Source: Tilletiopsis washingtonensis
Taxonomy: Eukaryota > Basidiomycota > Exobasidiomycetes > Entylomatales
Reading direction: 5' to 3'
Length of the DNA stretch: 64,000 bases
Assembly: GCF_003144115.1 (NCBI RefSeq)
Contig: NW_020312009.1
Span: 619,342 to 683,341, forward strand
In this document: positions 47,553-57,399 of the stretch, piece after piece
Position numbering within the stretch: the first letter of the stretch is position 1
Layout: each line of letters opens with the position of its first letter
Position numbers and translations under genes: made by a program
Notes under the pieces: model-generated
Database searches by the model: none
Seen by the model: the letters and a program-made list of their open reading frames with translations, nothing else
Told to the model about the DNA's origin: nothing

Positions 47553-49200
47553 TCAGAAGTCCATCTGGTCGAGTCCTGCGAGGCGAGTCAGCGCATAGTT
47601 CACGTTGAAGCAAACGTGTCACTCACCCTTGGCTCGGTTGCGTACCCGTGCCTCGTCCGCCACGCCCTTGCAGTGCTTCTCGAGCATCTGCACAAACGGC
47701 TTGAGGCCCGTCTTCTCCCAGCCCTGGCCCTCCTGCGCGCGGCTGCGATTGAGGTCCTTGAAGAGCTGCGCCACCGTCGGGGCGTCGCGCTGCGGGTCGA
47801 ATGCGTGCACCTTGGCCGGGTCGACGGGCACGCACACGCGGCCAGTGCCCGGGTGCACGACGAACGGCGCCTTGAGCAAGTGGTTCATGTGCTTCGAGAC
47901 TTCGGCGTCGATACGCGGGTACGTGTACTGCAGGACGATGTCCTCCATCGCCGGGCGCCACGTCGTGCGTGACCGCAGCTCGCCGGCGCGGTTCGCACAG
48001 TCCATGACGTCCTGCCACTTGTCGAGCGATGAGCGGCTCGGCGAGGCGTCCCACTTGCTCCGCAGCTTCGAGACGGCCTCCTGCTCGCTGGCAGGCAGCA
48101 GGGCCAGCAGGCGGTTGTATCCCTCAGCCGAGCGGAAGCACTCCTGGTCGGTGAGGATGATGTCGACAAAGGCGCGCTTGAGCGGGCCGGATGCCCCGCC
48201 TGGCCCCTCGCCGCCAAGAGCGCGGCGCAGCGAGGGATGCAGGTTGCGTCCGCTTGTGCCTCCGCTGCCGACGTCCACCTTCTTCACCGCCGAGGCTCCG
48301 CCCTTGATCACCTCCAGCCAGCCCACGATCGCCTTGCGCGCGTCGTCCGGCAGCGCGCATGCCTCCTCATCCGAGATCCAGCAATGGATGCCTCGCCGGC
48401 CGGAATAGACCCAGAGCAGATGCCGGAAGCCAAAGTCGGTGCGCAGCGCAGCGTCGAGCACCTCGACGGCGACGGCAATGAAGGCCCAGCAGCGGCGGCA
48501 GATGCCCTTGCCCGAGCAGCACGTGCGGATCTCGTCGTAGTCGGTCATGTCAATGTCGAGCACAAACTCGCGCGACACGGGCTTGAACGACGTCTTTTGC
48601 ACCGTCTTGCGGTCTTTGGGCTGCAGGCGACGGCGTGAGCAGAGCGAGCCTCCTCGCCGCCTCGCCAGCACGCGGTGCTGCGACGCACCTTTGCCGTGTA
48701 GACTGGACCGATCTCGAAACGCGCCGGGTTCAGACGCAGCACCTCCTTGCGCAGCTCCTCCCATGTGCCAAAGGAGTTGTAGCGCAGATATGCCTCGTTC
48801 TGCAGCGTAAAGGCAAACTCGCGGTGCGTAAAGTTGCGCGAGGGCGCCGAGCCCGAGGCGCGGTTGAGCCAGGTGAAGAGCTGCCGGAAGGGCAGCAGGT
48901 GCCGGTAGTAGGACATGACGACCATCGGATCGGCCGAGTCCATGCTGGGGTGGCGGAGCCGTGTCAGCAGACAGTAGTACACGCCCGCGTGTGGACATGC
49001 TTGCGCCGGAGAGGCATGCTCGCTTCTGCTCCGGCGCCCGCACGTCCTGTTCACAGGCATGGCACTCACGTAGACTCGTCGAACGCAGCAATGGCGCGGT
49101 CCAGATCAGCATCGCCCTCGACATCGAGCGCGAGCTTGTCGTGTGCGTCAAGGTCGCGCGGCGGCGGGCGTGCGGCGGGCAGCGTAGCAGCAGACGCCAT
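47553..49200 (-). CDS. PRI1: DNA primase catalytic (small) subunit
   Basis: Pri1 makes the RNA primers for lagging-strand synthesis within the polymerase alpha-primase complex. Exons: 49070-49200, 48689-48944, 47627-48620, 47553-47575 (467 residues). Landmarks are MVVMSYYRHLLPFRQLF, NFTHREFAFTL, the metal-binding LDIDMTDYDEIR (Asp151 and Asp153), the zinc knuckle CCSGKGICRRCW, the RNA/nucleotide loop VYSGRRGIHCW, and later YPRIDAEVSKHMNHLLKAPF and VHPGTGRVCVPVDP. The last exon adds only GLDQMDF after a 51-nt intron. Length is slightly above yeast (409). Two MCB-like boxes lie about 220 bp upstream of the start. Confidence 0.96.
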
Positions 49201-49416
49201 GTCGATGGAGGCGCGAGGAGATGCAGCAGTCTGCGGCGGAGAGCACGAAGGAAACGGATCGGCGGCGCTGAGGTCGTGAGCGCGAGCAAGTGGTGGCAGG
49301 CGGCAGGTGCAAGAGAGGGAGCGGGGAGTGGAGAGAGGAGCAGGGGCGAGGCTCTGCCCGCTGCGCGCGTGTGTGTGCTTCTCGCCGGCGCGCGTCACGG
49401 CGCGTGCCGCAAAGGC

Positions 49417-49435
49417 ACGCGTAGAGTGCACGCGT
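49417..49435. promoter_or_regulatory. Twin MCB-like boxes (ACGCGT) upstream of PRI1
   Basis: ACGCGT occurs at 49417-49422 and again at 49430-49435, 13 bp apart, within the 342-bp divergent region between PRI1 and the MAPR gene. In yeasts this hexamer is the MBF binding site that drives DNA-replication genes, PRI1 among them, at G1/S. The assignment is by motif and context only. Confidence 0.5.
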
Positions 49436-49542
49436 GAGCAAGGCGCCAGAAGAATCGGCGCGCGGTGCCGTGCTCAGGGTGACGTGCGCGCACGGCTCAG
49501 GCCATGCCGGCGCCTTCTTCCCCTCCTCGACACCTCATCAGC

Positions 49543-50585
49543 ATGTCCGACGCCGCCCCGCAGCTCGTTGACGACCCGTCCACGCCCGGCCGCAGCGTGC
49601 CCAAGAAGAAGGCCAACGCGCCCTTCCTGGCGCACCGCAACTCGCAGGCGGCCCGCGGCGCCGCCGAGGCCGCGCAGCAGCAGGCCGGCGCGCCACAGCG
49701 CAGCCTCGCCGCACGCATCCTCAAGTGGAGCGTCGTGGCGCTGCTGCTCGCCATCGCCGGCGGCCAGTTTGTCGCCGGCGATCCGATCTGGGGCTACCGC
49801 GGCAAGTACGTCAAGAAGCATTACTGGTTTCCGGTGAGTGCAGCGTCACGCGGCGTTGAGGTGTATCGGCTGCGCGAGGGGTGGCAACGGAGCCTTCGGC
49901 GGCGACTACCTGCATGCCGTCCCTGCACCTGTCGAGCTCGTAGGGCCTCACTGCGCACTGGCTAGAGCTCCGGCTCGCACCGCGCCTCATCAGCTGGCGC
50001 CTCTAGCTCACGCCTGCCACCAGCCGCCGCAGCGCCAGTTTACGCCGGCCGAGCTCGCTCTGTACGACGGCACGGACAAGACGCGACCGATCTATGTGAG
50101 TGCAGTGGCTTGCATGACACCGCGCGCCGCAATGCTCACGTGTTCCCTGCCAGCTCTCGATCATGGGACAGGTCTACGATGTGACCAAGGGACGGCGCAT
50201 CTACGGGCCTGGCGGGCCGTACGACTTCTTCGCGGGCCGGGACGCGAGCCGCGCGTACGTCACGGGCTGCTTCTCCAAGAAGAGCGGCCACCTGACGCAC
50301 GACGTGCGTGGGCTCAAGGGCGAGGAGCTGCGTGTGAGTGCGCTGCGCAGGCTGTGCCATGTGCGTCGCTGACCCAGTGTTGCTTCTGCCAGGCGCTTCT
50401 CGACTGGCGGGTGAGTGTGCCGGAGCGCATGCCACAGTGCCGCAGAGCTCACACGCCCTCCGCAGACATTCTTCGACATCCACGACGACTACTTCCAGAT
50501 CGGCAAGCTGTCGCTGCCCAAGGTCGACACGTCCAAGCCGCCGCCGCCGCCGTGCGCCAGTCCGGTCGGCGCTGTGCCGGCATGA
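49543..50585 (+). CDS. Membrane-anchored cytochrome b5-like heme-binding protein (MAPR/PGRMC-like)
   Basis: MAPR proteins (Dap1, PGRMC, neudesin) bind heme and support sterol-synthesis P450 enzymes. Exons: 49543-49833, 50024-50095, 50154-50333, 50393-50410, 50466-50585 (226 residues). A single membrane helix lies at about residues 60-80 (WSVVALLLAIAGGQFV). The heme domain follows: RQFTPAELALYDGTDKTRPI, LSIMGQVYDVTKGRRIYGP, then GGPYDFFAGRDASRAYVTGC with the Tyr ligands usual for MAPR, and DWRTFFDIHDDYFQIGKL. The tail is Pro-rich. Exon 4 is an 18-nt microexon encoding ALLDWR. An in-frame ATG at 49504 would add 13 residues. It shares a short promoter with PRI1. Confidence 0.92.
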
Positions 50586-50779
50586 GCGGCGTGCAGAGAC
50601 GAACAAAATGTGACCATCGCAATGCATCGAACGCTGATCAGCTCGCACACGCTGCCAGATGCGGGGCCGGCGCGGGGTGCAGATGCACGGAAGCGCGTGG
50701 GCACCTTGTAGCACCAGCGCCGAAGGCTGTGCCTTGCGTCTGATCTTGCCTCGCATGATTGCCATTTCGCTCTCTGCGT

Positions 50780-52159
50780 CTAGAAATACCGCGATGGCCG
50801 GCTTCCGTCGACCGCCTCGTACTCGCTCTGGCGCGGCGGCTTGCCGTATGTCGGCTCGGCCTCGTCTGAGACAGGTCCGTGTGAGCACACCTCGAGGCTG
50901 ACGTGCGTTCCTGCGCTACTCACCCTTCCGGTACGTGCTCCACACCTGGCTGACGGCTGCGGCGTCTGCCTCCGCCCACTTGGACCGCCAGAAGGCCAGG
51001 CCAACCGCCTCGCCGCGCGCCTGTTCCAGCCACGCCGCAAGGGAGAAGCCCTCGCGCGAAGGGGCAGCCGGCGAGGCTGCCGAGTCAGCCTCCTGAGAGA
51101 CGAGCACAAGCGTCATGCGGTGCGCGTCCGTGCCGCGCGCCGGGTGCGCGGGCACGTAGGGCAGCAGAGTACGGCCGGCGTCCACCGTGATGCTCGTGCG
51201 CGTTGCGGAGAGCGGCACATCGGTCCTGCGCATGCGTGTCAGCAACGCGGCAGGCGCAAATCGGACGGCCAGCGGCTACTCACGCGAGCCAGTGGCACCA
51301 CGAGGTGTAGCGCTGTGCCTGCGCATCCGGCGCGTCTGCATCGATCAGGGCCACGGTGTACAGCCGCTCCTCGGTGTGGAACGGCACAGCCGTGATTGTC
51401 GGCTCGGTGGCGGTCTAGCAGATGGCCGTCAGCTCAGCAGGCCCTGAAGGTCAGGCGTGGCACGGAGCAGACTCACCGCCGACACCGGCACATGCACGCC
51501 AGCCAGGACGTCGCCGCCGCCCGCTTCGTGGTCCGTGTAGCCGCTGCCCTGGCCGAATGCCAGCCGCAGGTCGACTTGCGCCGTCAGCTGCGGCACAACG
51601 TCGGGGATCACAGACATGGTGCGAGCGCGCTCGAGCAGGCGCGGCAGGGGGCCAGACTGCCAGAACTTCTGGTGCAGATGCAGGAACACGGGCTCGGAGA
51701 GCGGCACTGCTCGCACGAAGGCCGCACAGTGAGCCTGGGCATCGGGCGCAGCCAGTCAACGCGCCACTCACCCTCCTGAGTCTGGAAGCGCATGCGCGTC
51801 TCGGGGTCGTTGACGTCGCGCGCCACCTCTGCGCTGCGAATGACGGCGGCGAGGCGCTTCTGCTCCTCGGCATCCGTCACGCCGGCGGCCTGTTGCCGCA
51901 GCTCCTCGACACGGCCCGCCAGCTTCTTGCGGTGCGCGGCGAGGAACTCCAGCGCCTCGTCGTACGCCGGCTCGGTGCCGCGGGGCAGAGCGGGTGCCCA
52001 GGCCGAGGTGCTCGAGGAAGGTGCAGGGGCGGCGCCGTCAAAGCGCGAAGAGGCGGCCTCGCCCGCGGCCGCCGTGCCCGAGGCAGACGACGATGCGGCG
52101 CGCGACTGCAGCGAGCGGGCGGCGAGGTGACGCAGTGATGGGCGCAGCAGGCGAGACAT
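50780..52159 (-). CDS. MRPL35: Mitochondrial large-ribosomal protein mL38 (PEBP fold)
   Basis: mL38 (yeast Mrpl35) is a phosphatidylethanolamine-binding-protein-like subunit of the mitochondrial large ribosomal subunit, near the central protuberance. Exons: 51772-52159, 51477-51709, 51284-51414, 50924-51225, 50780-50865 (379 residues; yeast 367). Residues 1-30 form an Arg/Ser/Ala-rich presequence (MSRLLRPSLRHLAARSLQSR). The PEBP core is visible as RLYTVALIDADAPDAQ, YTSWCHWLATDVPLS, LLPYVPAHPARGTDAHRM, and it ends with EYEAVDGSRPSRYF. Exon 2 uses a GAG acceptor. The usual helix LERARTMSVIPDVVP precedes the PEBP part. Confidence 0.93.
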
Positions 52160-52738
52160 GGCGGCGAGCTGGCTCTGGCCGAGGAGTGGTTCGAGGGGTG
52201 GAGGCGGAAGAAGCGAAGGCGAGGCCGGATCGCGACGGAGAAGGCGCCCGCGCACTAGGCAGCGAGGTGCAAAATCCAGCAAGCTGCAGGCCGATTAGCA
52301 AACTGCACGGTTCTGAATACAAGAAGCCGCGGGCGGAATACAACGCGCGCGGCCTGCTGCCGCCGGGCAGGACCGCTTGCCGCAAAGCCTCTTCGTAGCA
52401 AGCAGCATGCGAGGATGCCGTGGTGCTCACTGAAATCTCAGATGCATCGTCTGCGGCTCAATGGCGCTGCTGTCCCAACGCATCGGGCAAGTGCGTGCAA
52501 TGGACGGCTGAGCGAAGAAGGGGCGACAGCGGCGAGCCCGAGTCCCGCGATGACGCGCCGCATTGCTTCTTCGCCCGCAGGCTGGCGCACACCACGCTTC
52601 CGGCCATCATCCCTGCCCGTCATCACAGCCGCTTGTGGGCCCGCGAGCAACAAGCACAAGGCTCGCGCTTCGTCTGCACTCCTTGTCTCAACGCCTTTCG
52701 CCAGTCAGCGAGACACAGCGCCTGCTGGAGCGCCGACG
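52160..52738. promoter_or_regulatory. Divergent intergenic region mL38 / RPP1
   Basis: A 579-bp region that holds the promoters of two divergent genes. It includes a moderately AT-richer patch at about 52290-52440. No motif is clear enough to name. Confidence 0.35.
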
Positions 52739-54357
52739 ATGTACCACGATCTCTCGCTGAGCTTCCCAGCCAGCGCCTCGTTCCCCGCGGCCTCCTCCTC
52801 TCGCTCGGGCCAGGGCGCAGCGGGAGCTGCAGCGAAGGGCAAGGGCAAGGGAAAGGGAAAGGAGAAGGAGCTGCCTGGTGGTGCTGCCTCTGCCGCGCCG
52901 GCCGAGCACGATGCTCTGGCGGCACTCTCGTCTGAGCAGCACCGGCGGCTGCATGCACTGACTGCGGACATGGCGGAGCGTGAGTGCACAGCAGCAGTGC
53001 CGGGGCCTCTCGATGCGAAGCAGGCACGGGAGAGCGCCGAGTGCCGGTGCGACTGCGCCAGGGCATACGTCGGCAGATCGACCGCCCAGTGCTTGTCCGC
53101 CCGAGCTCACTCCTGCCGCATTTCAGTTGGCTTCTCGACCGTTGCGTTCAACCACGTCGTGAACACGCGCTACTCCGGCCAGGTCAACCCCTTTGCGACC
53201 GCCGCCGCCACGCTCGGCGAGCGCAGCCGGCCCGTCTTCCCGGAGCTAGCCCCGAGAAGCAGCGGCACCGCGAAGGGTAAGGAGCGTGAGGCTAGCATCG
53301 CGCAGCTACAGCGCCTCACCATCACGCTCGACGACGAGACCATGAAGGGCAAGGGCCTCGGCCTGGTGAGTTGCGGCTGCTGATGCTGTCTGGTGGGACG
53401 AAGTGGCAGCGAGACCCCGGCCCGCGGCAATGGCGCAATTGAGCCGCTCGGTGCCCATTCCAGCCTGTGTCGGGTCCTCGGCTGTCTATGGTCAAGCGCG
53501 CATGTGATGCTGCAGACGCTAACGCAAGCACGCAGATCTCGTCGGCCACCATGTCGCTGCTCTCGTGGGATCTCCTCTCCGTGATGCCGACGACGGAAGC
53601 CACCTTCTCGCTTGCGTGCCTCACGCTCACCGAGCTCAAGCCCATGTCGATTGACATCATCGCGCTCGACCTGTCGGCGTCGTCGCGTCTGCCGTTCCAC
53701 CTGAAGCGCTCAACGGTCTCAAATGCGCTCGAGAATGGCGCTGTGTTCGAGATCGCGTACACCGCGATGCTCGACGACGAGGACGGGCGGCGGAGGCGCA
53801 ACATCGTGAGCGCGGGCCGGGACCTCATCCGCATCACCGGCGGCAAGGGCATCATCCTCAGTAGTGCGGCTTCCGAGCTGCTGGGCGTCCGCGGGCCGAA
53901 CGATGTGATGAACCTGTGAGTGCGCCGCGTGCTGGTTCTTCACGCTGCGCTTGCTTAGCCGTGCACACCTCAGCGCATCTCTCTTCGGGCTCTCGCCTCA
54001 GGCGGCACGAGACTGCATCACCTCGACGGCTCGCTCGCTTCTGATTCGCGCCGGTGCGTTGCGCTACACGCTGTGTCTCTCATGCGCGACTGACGAGACC
54101 CTCACGCCGGCGCAGAGACGCGCAAGACCTATCGCGGCATCCTCTCCAAGCCCGAGCTCGGCGCGAGCGCAATACCCGGCATCGACGTGCCGCTCGCTGC
54201 GCCCGTGCACAGTACAGGCGCACCGCCGGACCCGGCCACCGACATGGCGCTGCCGAACGCGGGCAGCCGCAAGCGCAAGGAGGCGGACGACGTCGACGCG
54301 CGGCCGCGCAAGCTGTCCAAGGCAGAGAAACGTGCTCGCAAGGTCTCTGCAGGCTGA
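52739..54357 (+). CDS. RPP1: RNase P/MRP subunit p30 (Rpp1)
   Basis: Rpp1/p30 is a TIM-barrel protein subunit of nuclear RNase P and RNase MRP, which mature tRNA and rRNA. Exons: 52739-52979, 53127-53365, 53536-53915, 53974-54053, 54116-54357 (393 residues). The start MYHDLSLSFP is followed by a Ser/Gly/Lys-rich insert, then LGFSTVAFNHVVNTRYSGQ. The conserved barrel part reads IDIIALDLSASSRLPFHLKR, GAVFEIAYTAMLDDE, SAGRDLIRITGGKGIILSSA, LGVRGPNDVMNLASLFGLS, and the family's ETRKTYRGIL. The tail is Lys/Arg-rich (KLSKAEKRARK), as in fungal homologues. The first two introns are long (147 and 170 nt) and their borders rest on frame and homology. Confidence 0.94.
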
Positions 54358-54465
54358 TGTGTAGCGCAACTGATGATTAAGCACGTCTAGAGCAGCCGCG
54401 AGCGATAAGTGAGGATCAGGGGACGGTGACGTGGCGCAGAAGCACAGCAGGGCTCGGCGCATGCC

Positions 54466-56261
54466 CTACTGTGTCTTCTTGGCGGCCGCACTGACGGGAC
54501 GCGCGGTGCCCGAGGCATACGAGCGCAGCGAGTCGCGGGTGCTTCCAAAGTACAGGGCGAAGAGGTCGCGGAAGTAGTTCTCGCGCGGCGCCCACGGCGC
54601 CTTGTTGCCTGCCATCGGGATGCGGCCCTTGGCGCGCTGGAAGTAGCCCGAGCTGTAGAGCGACGCCGGCGTCAGCGCCGAAGCCCAGAGGTGGTCTGCT
54701 CTGTCGCAAGCACTCACCTCAGGCTCATGATTTGCTTGGGCTGCAGCTGGGTCCTGTCCGCCTCGGGCACAGTCACGTCCTTGCCCGTCTTGTCCTGCTC
54801 GTTGATGAGCTTGCAGACCATGCGCGCGCACACATCGCTGCAAGCAGGCAAACAGGGTCAGCGTCGGGTGCCGAGAGGCAAGCGTGGCCAGACTCACGAG
54901 CCGCAGGTCCAGGACAGGTTGCTGTAGCCGATGATGATCGAGAGGTTCGGCACGCCCTCGAGGAGCTGGCCCTGCCACGCGTAGCGCTCGCCGAGCTTGA
55001 CGAGCTCGCCGTCGACGGTGATCGTAATGTCGCTGAGCAGCTCCATCTGCAGCCCGGTGGCGGTCACGATGATGTCGGCGTTGACGTGCTGCCCGTCCTT
55101 CATGAGGATGCCCTTGTCGGTGAAGTGCTCGATGTGGCCCGTGACCATGTCCGCCTTGCCCGAGCGCAGGCACTCGAACAGGTCGCCGCCCGGCGCCACG
55201 CACAGCTGTGAGCGGCGTGTCCGTCAGCCTCACGCGCGCTCTCCTCACACGACGCGCACGACTCACCCGCTGGTCCCATGGGTTGTAGCTTGGCGTAAAG
55301 TGAGGGTCCACAGGAATGCTCTTGGGCAGCTGCTTGGCGGCCATGCCCTGCAGCACGCCGCGGAAGAACTTGGGGAACGCCTGGCAGGCAAAGAAGAAGA
55401 GCAGCGTGCGTGCCGCGTAGAGGAAGCGCAGCAGCGTGTGCGCGAAGCCCTCAGGCAGCGTGTTGCGCACGACGCGCGAGAACGTGTCCTCTCTGTTGAG
55501 CATCATGTAGTAGCCTGCGCGATCGTGCGTCAGCAACGGCAGCGGTGGAGGTCCTGCAGGGCGGAGGACTCACTCGGGCTGCGCTGGATCATAGTCATGT
55601 GCGCAGCGCCGCGCTCGAGCATAGCGGGCACGAGCGTGATGGCGGTGGCGCCGCTGCCAATGACGGCGACGCGCTTGTCCTTGTAGTCAAGATCCTCGGG
55701 CCTGTACAGAGTCAGTGCACGTGCCTTGACACACGCACTGCGAGACACTCACCATGCCTGCGGGTGCACGACGGGCCCCTTGAAGCTCGCGCGGCCGGGG
55801 AACTCGGGCAGGTAGCCTGCGTCGTAGCGGTAGTAGCCGCTGGCACTGAGCACCCAGCGCGCGACGAGCTGCTGCGTCTGCCCGTTCGTCTCGACGGTGA
55901 CGGTCCAGCGGCTGGTGCTCGAATCCCAGCTGAGCGCCTTCACCTTTGTGTTGTATCTGATGTGCCGGTCGATGCCAAACTCGGCAGCCGTCGTCTTGAT
56001 GTAGTCGAGGATCGCGGGCCCGTCGGCGAGCGACTTTGCGTCGCGCCAGACGCGGAACGGCAGCGAGAAGGTGTTCATGTCGCTGTCCGAGCGGATGCCC
56101 GGGTAGCGGAAGAGGTCCCAGGTGCCGCCCATGCTCGCGCGGCCCTCGAGGATCGTGTAGTCGCGCTTCGTCTCGGTCTGCACGCGGTATGCGGCATTGA
56201 TGCCGCTGAGGCCAGCGCCGATGATGAGCACATCGTGCTGCTCGGTGGTGGCAGTCGGCAT
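54466..56261 (-). CDS. FAD-dependent monooxygenase (class B, Baeyer-Villiger / FMO type)
   Basis: Class B flavin monooxygenases use NADPH and O2 to oxidise ketones, amines or similar substrates. Exons: 55753-56261, 55574-55701, 55267-55514, 54898-55205, 54718-54837, 54466-54652 (499 residues). The FAD fingerprint is LIIGAGLSG (G15-G20), with [19 protein letters not shown] following, as in Baeyer-Villiger enzymes. The family signature [11 protein letters not shown] is at residues 160-170, the NADPH fingerprint is [15 protein letters not shown], and the ATG motif [11 protein letters not shown] is also present. The substrate is unknown; neighbours give no hint of a pathway. The last residues ([11 protein letters not shown]) are not a peroxisomal signal. 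Confidence 0.93.
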
Positions 56262-57399
56262 GCTCGGCAGCGAAGGTGGAGGAGCAGGGCGAGGTGGCGC
56301 TGTGAGGTCGGGTGTGTCGCTGGTGGAGAGGTCGCTCGACGCTGCTGAGCACTGGAGATGGTGGTGGGCGGATGCGGGGTAGCCGTGCTGCGAGGCGGCC
56401 CTTATGAGGTCGACGGGCGGCTGCCGAACGGGAGCGAAGGCAAGCGCGGAGCAAGCGAGCGAGCGGCGGCGGAGGCGGCACGGCGCGGAGCAGCGCGCTT
56501 CCGCGGAGTTGCACCAGGCGCTGGGGTGCCGCCGGACGTCCCACCCGCGCGGCGGCTCCAGATGCTCGGGGCGTGATCGGCTCTGGCAGCCGAGGCAGCA
56601 GCAGCGCAGAAAGAGAGGCGAGGCTCGCACCAGCCGCTCAGCATCAGTCTGAGTGCAGCCTCTCGCAGCGCCACGCGGCTCCGAAGCGGCATTCGGGGGT
56701 GGAGTGACGAGGTGAGATCGCAGCATTCAGCGCGCAGCGGCCGCCTCGTGATTGCGGCCGCTCATGCGACTCCCGATTCCCCGCACGCCGGCTGCGCGCC
56801 GGCCCGAGCGCCGGTGGCCACCCTGGCCTGTCAGAGCGGGGAGCGTGGGAACAGTGCGAGAGGGGTCAGCGTCGCGCAGATGAAGAGCTCGTCGGCCACT
56901 GCCTCCTCCGTGGCAGCTGTCTTATGGCTGGGAGAGTGAGCATGGGCCTGAGACCGCTGTTGAGAAGCGAGGAGAGGCGCATACATCGCCTTTTGCAGGC
57001 CTTGTCAGCAGGAGAGCGGGAACGCAGCGGCGCGCGGCATGCGAGACGCGCTCTTGCACCCGCCGTGCGCTCGACCACGTCTTGCCTCCGCTCCACCACC
57101 TCCGCAGCCACTCGTCTCTCGCGCCGTTTGCCCACACAATCCATTCGCACTCGTAATCTTGCTCGTGGCCCCACTTGCGTCTTGCGCGGCACTAGCTCTC
57201 GTTCGTCGCGCTCCTGCGACGGCGGCGGCGCCTCGCTCGTCTGACTCTCCAAGCTCAGACACGGCCGCTGCGCTGTGATCGGGCGCACACCTGAGTTGAC
57301 TTGGTCTGTCGCGCGAGGTGCATTGCGCCGTAGAACCCTGTTGCGAGGCGTTCCTGGCTGCATGTACTGACCTCTTCAGCGTGTAAAGCATCTGTCGCG
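56262..57399. other. Divergent intergenic region, monooxygenase / HOP1
   Basis: A 1.14-kb stretch between two divergent starts. Open frames here are short and without features. I see no RNA gene or repeat. It must contain the promoter of the meiotic gene HOP1, but no recognised meiotic motif stands out. Confidence 0.4.
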
